The notes below the pieces were generated by a model. It ran no database searches and was not told the origin of the DNA. It saw only the letters and a program-made list of their open reading frames with translations. Shown here piece by piece: positions 14,909-22,364 of a DNA stretch of 22,384 nt; within the stretch, counting starts at the first letter, position 1, and each line of letters opens with the position of its first letter. The stretch is from CAZGMN01 sp964645765 (lineage in GTDB: Bacteria > Acidobacteriota > Aminicenantia > Aminicenantales > Aminicenantaceae). The stretch is taken from assembly GCA_964645765.1 (NCBI GenBank), contig CAZYBE010000048.1, positions 1-22,384 of the forward strand, read 5' to 3'. The position numbers were made by a program, and so were the translations under genes.

Positions 14909-15697
14909 ATGGCAAAAATATACTATGTCGGAGATTGGGCTGTGATGACTGGTCCTGTCTATGCAGAAACCCCTTTCTATTATGCTCCAAAGGGACTCGA
15001 TATCTTCAATTACGGAAAGTGGCTTAAGGAAGCCCTGGAATCAACCAGGAAGCACAGCGTAAACTCTATCCCTGCTTGGGATTTCTACAACAAGCTTGGG
15101 CCTGGTGACTATGAAGCCGTGCTCGACGAATACGATGTCTTGATATTCAGCGATATTGATGCCAAGCTTTTCCAGCTGGCACCGAGCTTCTTTGACCGAG
15201 AGAAATTCGGGAAAAAGGTCCTGACATTTCCAGACCGCATTCGGCTGACTGTGGATGCAGTCAGGGGCGGAAGGGGGGCCATGTTTCTGGGAGGATGGTA
15301 CTCCTTCACTGGAGAGCTGGGAAGAGGCGGCTGGGGCCGCACCCAGCTCAAAGAAATCCTGCCAGTCCGCTGCCTTGAAGTTGAAGACCTGGTGGAGAGC
15401 ACAGAAGGATTTGCCGCGATTGCGACTGAGGCCGGGAAGAGAATATTTAAAAATATTGACTTTAAGACTATGCCGCCCATTCTGGGATACAACAAAACAC
15501 TTCCTCTAGACGACGCCGAAATTCTCTTAAAGGTCAGAGAAACTGGCGACCCGCTCCTTGCTGTTCGAGCCTACGATAAGGGCCGCGTCCTAGCTTACAC
15601 CTCGGACCCGGCTCCACACTGGGGATGCAATTTTGTCTTCTGGAATCAGTATAACGATTTCTGGCTTAAGTGCCTTTCCTGGGTATGTGGAAAATAG
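14909..15697 (+). CDS. Glutamine-amidotransferase-like protein (PF07090/DUF1355-type)
   Basis: AGGAGG at eight bases sets the ATG. The 262-residue protein opens with a strand (MAKIYYVGDW) and has YDVLIFSDI (75-83), RGGRGAMFLGGWYSF (119-133), GRGGWGRT (138-145) and TSDPAPHWGCNF (231-242), with a W-x2-Y-x2-FW motif near the end. This is the pattern of the class I amidotransferase-like fold called putative glutamine amidotransferase or DUF1355. The nucleophile elbow of true glutaminases (G-x-C-x-G) is replaced by GGWYS, so glutaminase activity is unlikely; a ligand-binding or carbohydrate-related role is possible. There is no signal peptide. It converges on a lipoprotein that contains a related amidotransferase-like domain, 131 bases away. 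Confidence 0.8.
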   Translation: MAKIYYVGDWAVMTGPVYAETPFYYAPKGLDIFNYGKWLKEALESTRKHSVNSIPAWDFYNKLGPGDYEAVLDEYDVLIFSDIDAKLFQLAPSFFDREKFGKKVLTFPDRIRLTVDAVRGGRGAMFLGGWYSFTGELGRGGWGRTQLKEILPVRCLEVEDLVESTEGFAAIATEAGKRIFKNIDFKTMPPILGYNKTLPLDDAEILLKVRETGDPLLAVRAYDKGRVLAYTSDPAPHWGCNFVFWNQYNDFWLKCLSWVCGK

Positions 15698-15828
15698 GCT
15701 AAGTGCTAAAAAAGAAGCGAATTTTTCCAGCCTATGAATCCCGTCAAGTCAGGTTTTAATTCATAAAAACCGAAGAAAATATCCCTTTGCTCGCTCAAGC
15801 AAGGCTTATGAAAACCCAGTTCAAGGAA

Positions 15829-18078
15829 TTATTTTGTGGCTAGCGACAGGGCCAGGAAATCATTGGGACCAATCCTCATCCCTATCTCAGTCAAACTTCT
15901 TCCTGTCTTCTCGGCAAGCAAGCGATCAGTTCTCAAGTCAACCAACCTGTAAATTTTATTGAAAGCAAGATTCAGCGGACAAATCTTTACCTCCGCGGCC
16001 TTATCCCGATAATTGACAACAGCCAGCCGGTATTCTCCTTCTAAGAGAGACATGGCTATATCCATATCCTCATTAGCACCTATGATGTCGAATGCCCTCT
16101 TCACTCCCCTTTGAGCTAAAGCAAAGTCGATAATATCTCTGACAAGCGCGGGTGCAATCCTGACCATATCTGTCATATTCACAGGAATGGTCATGACTGC
16201 GCCTTTTCCAAAATTGTTGCGGAGCACCGCAGCCGAGCCATCCTCGAAAGAAGCTACGGCCCTGCCAGCTGTCGGGCTCCAGGAGGAAAAATTGGTTGAT
16301 TCAAAAGCAAATTTCTCCCCTTGCCTGACGCGGGCTTGAATCGCCTCTTTGACTTCAATCCGATAATGGCTTGCCGCTTTGTTCTCTCTTCCTCCGCATA
16401 ACTCAGCCCGGTCAAAGCGGTCTCCGTACGGAATGTGCGGCCCGAATAAGACAGCCATCCCTCCCCTTTCGACAAACTCTTTGAGCAAGAGGCTATCCGT
16501 ATCCTGCATTCCAGATATGTCGGGCAAGATGAGCACATAATTTCTGTCGAGCAAAAATTCGAGCTGCTCCTTGTCCAAGCTCATGGGGTAGTAAGGAAGT
16601 ATCTCTTCTTCTTTGGGAGGGACAAAAGGGATGATATCTGCTGCCATTCCCAGCCGGCGGAAACTATCGAGCGCAGGAAGATAGCAGCTTGTCCAGCGGT
16701 CGCACCACCAGTCATTGTAGGGAATGTAGAGTGCGATGTGACTCGGCTCCCGGGCTGCTGATTGAGAAAGCAATCTATAAGCTTTCAACCCGTCTGACAC
16801 ACCCAGCCCGGAGTTTTTTGCCTCGGGAATCTTCTTGGAAAGGTTATGGATGTTGTAATGATAAGTGAACAAGGTGATTCCGTCAGGGCCGTAGCAGGTT
16901 GCTGCGCTCAGAATCTGTCCATAGATATCTTTATAGCTTGCTAAATAAGAATGGGCATAGCTCTTTTCCAAATAGCCGAAGAGCTCGACATGGGAGAGGC
17001 TGATTTTGTTCTTGATGAGCGTCGCTCCTGAGGAAAGAGCTGAAAAATCCTTTGTCCTTCTCAGAGGAAAGCATTTCCTGTTATCCGGGCGATAGGAAGC
17101 CATGACCGCCCCTTGATAGATAACGATATCCAGGCTGTCGATAGCAGCAAGATATCCTGCGAGAAGCGGGTCGTCGATATAAGGAGCACAGGCAGTCAGC
17201 AGCCCCTTGTCCTGAGCCTTTACCGCGTCAGAGAATTCTCTCACTTGAGAAGCAAGATACGTTCCGCTTCCTTCCTGGTAATTATAAAATCCAACGAGGG
17301 AAGGATGGTGGCCATAGAGCAGCCAGAGCTCCTTCAATATTGACTTGGTGCTTTCCATCCGCTCGGAATAAGGCATCTCCCGGGTCATATCCCAGACAAC
17401 AGAAATAAGCGAGGGAAGGCCAAGCTTATCAGCCAGGTTCAAGGTGAGCCCGACTCTATCATCAGCAGAATCCGCAGTTGCAGCCAGGCTGCATATTCTC
17501 GACGGATACCAGGCTTTTTCTGAGACGATGTCGTGGATGATCAGCATGTTTCCGCCTATATTCAGGAAGCTGTTCAAATAGTCAGCGACATCTTGCTCTG
17601 TATTTTCCTTGGGAAGAGCGCTGACTATATAAAAATCAGCGATAACCTTTCCCACCAAGAAGCTTACCTTGCCTACGGCGCTGGAAGAGCCAGAAGCCGC
17701 CTTAACGGTTATGCCGTACAATCCTTCAGCCGCTTCCGGGCCGAGCTTGACCTGAGCCTGGTAGAGGCCGTTATTCTTATCTTTGATTTGCAAGCCTAAG
17801 TTCTTGGCCCCTTCTCTGGGGACGAAAAGCTCAGCACTGACCTTCAAAGACGATGAAGCCTTTTTGGCTTTGACCACTGCCGAGACCGTAATCACTTCTC
17901 CCGGCCTTGCTCTGAATTTATTTGTAGAGACCTCAACCTCAAGAGTCTTTTTCTCTCCCCCATTTTTAGATGCCGAGCTCTGGCAGGCGCAGGTCAATAA
18001 GATGAAAATTCCACCCAATACTATTAGAAAAGCTATGAACTTAAACGAGAATGTTTTACTAAAATTGGTTTTTTTCAT
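15829..18078 (-). CDS. Lipoprotein, DUF4434/GH42-like putative glycoside hydrolase
   Basis: The 749-residue product starts with a long hydrophobic signal and a probable lipobox (ILLTCAC, acylated Cys probably residue 32). Residues 45-145 look like an Ig-like beta domain (RPGEVITVSAVVKA). Residues 146-440 are a TIM-barrel-like region resembling DUF4434: IGGNMLIIHD, ISVVWDMTRE, HHPSLVGFYNYQEG (Glu269), and YGPDGITLFTYHYNIHN. Residues 445-660 form an amidotransferase-like domain, as in the trimerisation domain of GH42 beta-galactosidases (IALYIPYNDWW, YVLILPDISGM, ERGGMAVLFGP). A small beta domain closes the chain. The layout suggests a surface or periplasmic carbohydrate-active enzyme. The substrate is unknown, and the barrel's catalytic residues cannot be fixed by eye. 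A palindromic element lies directly upstream. Confidence 0.72.
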   Translation of the reverse strand: MKKTNFSKTFSFKFIAFLIVLGGIFILLTCACQSSASKNGGEKKTLEVEVSTNKFRARPGEVITVSAVVKAKKASSSLKVSAELFVPREGAKNLGLQIKDKNNGLYQAQVKLGPEAAEGLYGITVKAASGSSSAVGKVSFLVGKVIADFYIVSALPKENTEQDVADYLNSFLNIGGNMLIIHDIVSEKAWYPSRICSLAATADSADDRVGLTLNLADKLGLPSLISVVWDMTREMPYSERMESTKSILKELWLLYGHHPSLVGFYNYQEGSGTYLASQVREFSDAVKAQDKGLLTACAPYIDDPLLAGYLAAIDSLDIVIYQGAVMASYRPDNRKCFPLRRTKDFSALSSGATLIKNKISLSHVELFGYLEKSYAHSYLASYKDIYGQILSAATCYGPDGITLFTYHYNIHNLSKKIPEAKNSGLGVSDGLKAYRLLSQSAAREPSHIALYIPYNDWWCDRWTSCYLPALDSFRRLGMAADIIPFVPPKEEEILPYYPMSLDKEQLEFLLDRNYVLILPDISGMQDTDSLLLKEFVERGGMAVLFGPHIPYGDRFDRAELCGGRENKAASHYRIEVKEAIQARVRQGEKFAFESTNFSSWSPTAGRAVASFEDGSAAVLRNNFGKGAVMTIPVNMTDMVRIAPALVRDIIDFALAQRGVKRAFDIIGANEDMDIAMSLLEGEYRLAVVNYRDKAAEVKICPLNLAFNKIYRLVDLRTDRLLAEKTGRSLTEIGMRIGPNDFLALSLATK

Positions 18079-18142
18079 TTCCCTTTCTCTTTAAATTATT
18101 TATCTTCCAAGTTGTATGGCGAAAGATACATTCAGAGCCGCT

Positions 18143-18335
18143 AAAAAGTCCGTCCGGAATGGCCGAAGCGACCATTGAAGGTTTAACCTTCCCGAACTGC
18201 ACTTCAAGGGAACCCGACGAAGTCGGGCGGCGAGGATGTTTGAGCGGAGCGAGTTCCGCAGCCGCCGAGAAGGGCGGTAAGGGAACGGCGTTAAAAACCT
18301 GAATGGGAGCAAGGCCATCCCGGGTAGGACCTTTC
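18143..18335. repeat. Long imperfect palindromic element A
   Basis: The two arms, about 18143-18186 and 18291-18335, are imperfect reverse complements. GTCC, CCGG, ATGGCC, CCATT and GGTTT pair in register, with small bulges. Inside are CCCGAC-gaa-GTCGGG (18213-18227), GCGGA-gcgagt-TCCGC (18244-18259) and a flanking GGCGGC/GCCGCC pair (18226-18231 with 18261-18266). The element fills the space between a LapA-like gene and the DUF4434 lipoprotein gene, both on the minus strand. Read on the minus strand the outer arm ends GGACTTTTT, so it could also end the upstream transcript. The 72-codon minus frame across it is not considered a gene. Confidence 0.75.
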
Positions 18336-18351
18336 TTCTCTTGCTTCTTCT

Positions 18352-18543
18352 CTATTTTTTAATCACCTGAGCGACGAGGAAACCAATCACAAACCCGAGA
18401 AGCATCAGCAGGGGAATAAAAATAATCCGCGACATGCTGATCTTCCAGAACAGAATCTGGATGGTGACAGCCTGGGTGTTCTGGACGGCGATAACGACGA
18501 ATAAGGCAATCAAGACTAAAATGATGATCGTTTTTAGTTTCAT
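18352..18543 (-). CDS. LapA-domain (DUF1049) small membrane protein
   Basis: The ATG at 18543 is chosen because TAGGA sits six bases before it; a TTG at 18549 would overlap that site. The 63-residue protein has two membrane helices (about 4-22 and 38-58), separated by the family motif QNTQAVTIQILFWKISMSRI, and a short basic tail. LapA-domain proteins are linked to lipopolysaccharide assembly and lipid A export regulation in some Gram-negative bacteria, but many members have no known role. It is the last gene of the apparent ATP-grasp/corA/lapA set, 53 bases after corA. Confidence 0.85.
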   Translation of the reverse strand: MKLKTIIILVLIALFVVIAVQNTQAVTIQILFWKISMSRIIFIPLLMLLGFVIGFLVAQVIKK

Positions 18544-18596
18544 GCTCAATCCTATTTATTTTTTTTATTTGCAATCAAGGTTACGAAATCAACTTT

Positions 18597-19664
18597 CTAA
18601 ATCCACTTCTTTCTCTTGAAATAGAAGATCATGAAAACTGCAACGACAATCATGATTGCCCAGATAATCAAATAACTCCAGCGCCATTCGAGCTCAGGCA
18701 TGAATCTAAAATTCATTCCATAAATGCCAACAATAAAAGTCAAAGGAATAAAGATAGTGGCAATAATCGTTAAAACCTTCATGACCTCGTTCATCTTGTT
18801 GCTGATACTCGAAAGATAGGTCTCGAGCATCCCGGCGAGCATGTCACGATATGTCTCGACCGCATCCATGACCTGAATGGTATGGTCATAGACATCCCTG
18901 AGATAGATCTCTGTCGATTTCTGAATCAGCGAGGTTTCACCTCTTTCCAAGCAGGCGATAATCTCTCTTAAAGGCCAGACTGATTTGCGGAGAAAGATCA
19001 TCTCTCTTCTCAATCTGTGAATCTCCTCAAGAATCTTGGGCTCGGGTCTTGTCACAAGTTCATCTTCAAGGTCTTCGACTCTTTCTCCAAGCTTCTCCAG
19101 AATGACAAAATAATGGTCAACAATCGCATCGAGCAGCGAATAGGCAAGATAATCGGCGCCCAATTTTCTCGCCCTCCCCTTCCCGTTTCTAATCCTCTCT
19201 CTGATAGGTTTGAATATATCGCTCTCCTCCTCCTGGAAGGAGATGACGAAGTTAGACCCCAGAATGAGGCTGATTTGTTCTGCCTTTATCTCATTCTTAT
19301 TTTCATCATAAAAAAACATCTTTAAGACGACAAAGATATAATTCCCAAAATCCTCCACCTTTATGCGTTGGTCTGTGTTCACGATGTCTTCGATGACGAG
19401 AGGATGCAAGTCAAAACTTTCTCCGATTTTCTCTATCGTATCAACCTCGTGGATGCCAGCGACGTTGATCCAGGTCACGGTTGGCTTCTCTTTCAAAGGC
19501 AGAATGTCTTCGACCGATTTTATTTCCTTTTCGAGAAATCGCGTCTCATCGTAATTCATGACAGAGATTTTAACCTTTTCAATCTTCTTCTCGCCGACAT
19601 AAATTGGGGTTCCAGGCGGAAGGCCGACTTTTCCTATCCTTTTCTTGAGAGCCTTTTGCTTCAT
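18597..19664 (-). CDS. corA: Magnesium/cobalt transporter CorA
   Basis: CorA is a homopentameric inner-membrane channel for Mg2+ and Co2+ uptake. The 355-residue product has the long cytoplasmic N-terminal alpha/beta and helical funnel, then two C-terminal membrane helices (about 294-315 and 327-350) with the signature YGMNF (GMN at 316-318) between them and the basic end FKRKKWI. The periplasmic loop reads MPELEWRW, like the MPEL loop of known CorA proteins. GAGGTGA precedes the ATG. The gene begins 18 bases after the ATP-grasp gene stop, so the two are probably co-transcribed. Confidence 0.96.
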   Translation of the reverse strand: MKQKALKKRIGKVGLPPGTPIYVGEKKIEKVKISVMNYDETRFLEKEIKSVEDILPLKEKPTVTWINVAGIHEVDTIEKIGESFDLHPLVIEDIVNTDQRIKVEDFGNYIFVVLKMFFYDENKNEIKAEQISLILGSNFVISFQEEESDIFKPIRERIRNGKGRARKLGADYLAYSLLDAIVDHYFVILEKLGERVEDLEDELVTRPEPKILEEIHRLRREMIFLRKSVWPLREIIACLERGETSLIQKSTEIYLRDVYDHTIQVMDAVETYRDMLAGMLETYLSSISNKMNEVMKVLTIIATIFIPLTFIVGIYGMNFRFMPELEWRWSYLIIWAIMIVVAVFMIFYFKRKKWI

Positions 19665-19682
19665 GTCTCACCTCGCGGAACT

Positions 19683-20549
19683 TCAAATTGCTTCGACTAT
19701 GGCCTTGGCAATCTCTCCGACCACAGAATCAGGGACTCCATCAGGGGTCTCTGACTGGAATCTCATATCGCACTGGTCGTTGACATAATCGACAACCACA
19801 AACTTTCCCTCCCCTGTCTGGACAATTTCAGTCGAGAAGAATTCAAGACTGATAATCTCCTGGATCTTCTCTGTTATTCTCTTCAGGTCAGAGAAGACCA
19901 TCTCCTCTTCAGGAGCAAGTCTTCGGTAGATATGGGTCAAGTCATCCCAAAAGCAGGGAATGACCTTCCCGCAGGTATAAAAGACACGAAACCAGCATCT
20001 GCGCTGATTAAACTCACGGGGAATGATGTTCTCTTGAATCAGGATTTGCTTGCCCGGGTACTGCTTCCTCACCCGCTCCACCTCATCAACTGTCTGGGCG
20101 CCGAGAAAAACCCCCTCTCCTCCTCCCTCCCCTTCCACAGGCTTAATGACAAATGGATGTCCGATGACTTCCAGTGCCTTTTCATCAACGGCTTCGTTTG
20201 GAGAGAGCATCAGGGTATAGGGAACATTCACTCCTCCGCTCATGAATTCAAGGTGCATTAAGGCTCTGTTGTGAGTGTGGATGGCTTTTTCAGGCACGTT
20301 GATGATCTTGCTTTGAGCTTCTTGATGAAGGCGAACAATCGGGATAAAAGCAGGGTCACTGTCCGTCGCTCTGTCAAGAACAACCCGAAACCGAAGCTCT
20401 CCGCTTAAGATCTTGGTCATGCTCTCGTTGAAATTGCCAGGCCAGACCAGATAGCTTGTCTTTCCTGACCTCTGGCAGAAGGCATCAACGAGCCTCACAA
20501 ACTTCTCATCATATTTCCATTCCCAGAGGATTCCAAGGTCATAGAGCAT
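19683..20549 (-). CDS. ATP-grasp enzyme of unknown specificity
   Basis: The 288-residue protein has an ATP-grasp layout. HTHNRALMHLEFM (91-103) opens the fold. FVIKPVEGEGGGEGV (133-147) supplies Lys136 and the glycine loop. QILIQENI (168-175) supplies the adenine-binding hinge. CWFRVFYTCGKVIPCFWD (185-202) follows. FSTEIV (238-243) and VVVDYVND (251-258) carry Glu241, Asp254 and Asn257, which bind Mg-ATP. Enzymes of this superfamily join a carboxylate to an amine or thiol through an acyl phosphate (RimK, glutathione synthetase and D-Ala-D-Ala ligase are examples). The substrate is not recognisable here. It heads the set with corA and the LapA-like gene. Upstream is a TTGGAA-17-TATAAA promoter candidate with a leader of about 170 bases. 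Confidence 0.8.
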   Translation of the reverse strand: MLYDLGILWEWKYDEKFVRLVDAFCQRSGKTSYLVWPGNFNESMTKILSGELRFRVVLDRATDSDPAFIPIVRLHQEAQSKIINVPEKAIHTHNRALMHLEFMSGGVNVPYTLMLSPNEAVDEKALEVIGHPFVIKPVEGEGGGEGVFLGAQTVDEVERVRKQYPGKQILIQENIIPREFNQRRCWFRVFYTCGKVIPCFWDDLTHIYRRLAPEEEMVFSDLKRITEKIQEIISLEFFSTEIVQTGEGKFVVVDYVNDQCDMRFQSETPDGVPDSVVGEIAKAIVEAI

Positions 20550-20700
20550 TCTTGTCTCTTCTCAGCGAAGCCTGCAAGTTTCAGAAAATGAAATAAATGT
20601 CAGGTTGACCAGCATAAAATCAAGCACGAATTTCATAACATAGATATCTTTTTTCCTGGAAAAACCAGATTCGACGCTTTTTATCTTAAAATAATTTATA

Positions 20701-20729
20701 TTGAATTTTACTATATTTTTTATTAAATT
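20701..20729 (+). promoter_or_regulatory. Weak promoter candidate for glgC
   Basis: TTGAAT (20701-20706) and TAAATT (20724-20729) are 17 bases apart, each matching four of six consensus bases. The region is so AT-rich that chance matches are likely. It overlaps the minus-strand promoter candidate for the ATP-grasp set. Confidence 0.3.
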
Positions 20730-20756
20730 TATATATAAATAGCCAGAATATTCCAA
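20728..20756 (-). promoter_or_regulatory. Promoter candidate for ATP-grasp/corA/lapA set
   Basis: On the minus strand TTGGAA (20751-20756) and TATAAA (20728-20733) are separated by 17 bases. The leader to the ATG at 20549 would be about 170 bases, with no structure recognised in it. Confidence 0.4.
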
Positions 20757-20771
20757 GAAGAGAATCAATCG

Positions 20772-22049
20772 ATGGCAAAAGTCGTCTCAATCATCATGGC
20801 CGGAGGGCAGGGCGCTCGCCTCTATCCTCTGACAAAAAAGCGCAGCAAACCAGCTGTTCCCATTGCTGGAAGATTTCGGCTCATCGACTTTCCCATCAGC
20901 AATTGCATTCATTCCGGACTTCGAAAGATTTTTATCCTCACCCAATTCGCCAGCGAATCGCTCCATCGCCATATCTTTAATACTTATCGCTTTGATTACT
21001 TCAGCAAGGATTTCCTGACCGTCCTTTCTGCCCAACAAACGCTCGAAAGCAGTGACTGGTATCAGGGAACGGCCGATTCTGTTCGACAAAACCTTCGCTA
21101 CTTACGGGATGAGGGAGATTTGGTTTTAATCCTCTCCGGCGACCATCTCTACAAAATGGATTATCAGAAATTCATTGATTTTCATTTAAAGAAAAAGGCC
21201 GAAATCAGCATCTCTGTCTACCCTGTCCACCATGACCAGGCTCCTGAATTCGGAGTGATGAAGGTGGATGAAAGCGGAAGAATCATCGATTTCTGCGAAA
21301 AACCAAAAGAACCCGACGAGCTGGAGAGGATGAAAGTTTCAGAGGATGTTTTCAAAAGTTTTCAATTGGAAGCTGCAGGCAGGACACACCTGGCATCGAT
21401 GGGCGTCTATCTTTTTAATTGGGAAACTCTCAATGAGCTTCTGGAAAATACGGCCTTTGGGGATTTTGGCAGAGAAGTCATACCTTTTGCCATTGCCAAG
21501 AAAAAGGTTTTTGGCTACTTCTTCGACGGATACTGGGCGGATATCGGGACCATCCGCAGCTTTTTTGAGGCCCACCTGGATTTAACCCAGCCTCTTCCCA
21601 AATTCAATCTCTACGATGAGCAAAAACCCATCTTCACCCATGCCCGGTTTCTACCAGGCTCCAAAATACTATCTTCAGAGGTTCACAACTCCATCTTGTG
21701 TGAAGGAAGCATCATCAACCGTTCCTGGATTAATCATTCCATCATCGGCATCCGGTCGAGAATCGGAGATAACTCTGTAATCGATCACTCGGTGATCATG
21801 GGGGCTGATTTCTTCGAATCAAAAGAGGAATTGGCCCAAAATGAAGAAAAGGGCCTTCCAAGCATCGGCATCGGATACAATTGCGAGATTCGAAATGCCA
21901 TTATCGATAAAAACGCCAGAATCGGGAATGGAGTCAGGCTGATTAATGCCCAAGGAGTCAAAGAAGAAGAACATGATGACTACGTCATCCAGGATGGAAT
22001 CATCGTCATTCCCAAAAACTCCGTCATCCCTCGCGGCACAGTCATCTAA
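20772..22049 (+). CDS. glgC: Glucose-1-phosphate adenylyltransferase
   Basis: GlgC makes ADP-glucose from glucose-1-phosphate and ATP, the committed step of bacterial glycogen synthesis. The 425-residue product has the nucleotidyltransferase signature GGQGARLYPLT (11-21), the basic loop KKRSKPAVP and FRLIDFPISNC (35-45), WYQGTADSVRQN (96-107), the metal-binding GDHLYKMDY (123-131), EFGVMKVD, CEKPKEP (175-181), MGVYLF and YWADIGTI (254-261). A C-terminal left-handed beta-helix follows, with repeated hexapeptides such as SIINRSWINHSIIG. Length matches the allosteric bacterial enzyme. A weak AGAAGAGA lies before the ATG. No other glg gene is visible. Confidence 0.96.
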   Translation: MAKVVSIIMAGGQGARLYPLTKKRSKPAVPIAGRFRLIDFPISNCIHSGLRKIFILTQFASESLHRHIFNTYRFDYFSKDFLTVLSAQQTLESSDWYQGTADSVRQNLRYLRDEGDLVLILSGDHLYKMDYQKFIDFHLKKKAEISISVYPVHHDQAPEFGVMKVDESGRIIDFCEKPKEPDELERMKVSEDVFKSFQLEAAGRTHLASMGVYLFNWETLNELLENTAFGDFGREVIPFAIAKKKVFGYFFDGYWADIGTIRSFFEAHLDLTQPLPKFNLYDEQKPIFTHARFLPGSKILSSEVHNSILCEGSIINRSWINHSIIGIRSRIGDNSVIDHSVIMGADFFESKEELAQNEEKGLPSIGIGYNCEIRNAIIDKNARIGNGVRLINAQGVKEEEHDDYVIQDGIIVIPKNSVIPRGTVI

Positions 22050-22100
22050 ATCAAGAATTTCCTCGCTAAAATATATATACTAGAAATATTCTCTTGCGTT

Positions 22101-22328
22101 AGGCGAGGGCTGAGTGGTTCGAAAACCGTTTGAATAGCTCCGGCAGAGTGATTCGAAGGCACGCCGCTTTTGTCCCAGCGAGACAAAAGCGGCTCGGTTT
22201 CAGGCTTCGCTCTCCTCTCCCCTCGGTCGAGGAGCCATGCCCGCTCAGCCTTCAAACGGCCTTCTCATCACTCTGCCTTCGCTTTTAATGCAAAGCCTGC
22301 GTGTTTTCGAACCACTCAGCCGGAGCCT
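22101..22328. repeat. Long palindromic element B with 19-bp perfect inverted ends
   Basis: GGCTGAGTGGTTCGAAAAC (22108-22126) is the exact reverse complement of 22303-22321, and the arms extend with mismatches to AGGC/GCCT at the outer ends. Inside, GCCGCTTTTGTC (22163-22174) pairs perfectly with 22182-22193 around a 7-base loop. CCGTTTGAA (22126-22134) pairs with 22251-22259, and GGCAGAGTGAT (22142-22152) with 22267-22277. These last two pairings cross each other, so the element has either a pseudoknot or alternative folds. A TTTTT run follows the right arm, so it may also terminate glgC transcripts. Confidence 0.8.
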
Positions 22329-22334
22329 TTTTAT

Positions 22335-22364
22335 TTGACGCTCCTGATTTCCCTATGCTATATA
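22335..22364 (+). promoter_or_regulatory. Promoter candidate for a gene beyond the window
   Basis: TTGACG (22335-22340) is followed after 18 bases by TATATA (22359-22364), and the TG at 22356-22357 makes an extended -10. It begins seven bases after palindromic element B. Confidence 0.45.

Noticed and set aside
15752..15771. GGTTTT/AAAACC hairpin between the convergent genes as a terminator
   Set aside because: The stem is weak and AT-rich, with no T-run after it on either strand.
18100..18318. 72-codon minus-strand frame
   Set aside because: It lies over palindromic element A, is Arg/Leu/Ser-rich as expected from a GC-rich repeat, and has no ribosome site or domain.
20562..20768. 68-codon minus-strand frame between ATP-grasp gene and glgC
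   Set aside because: It falls in very AT-rich intergenic DNA, with Ile/Asn/Lys/Phe-rich translation and no ribosome site; it looks like a chance frame.
22046..22255. 69-codon minus-strand frame after glgC
   Set aside because: It covers element B and the glgC end; composition reflects the repeat and no start signal is seen.
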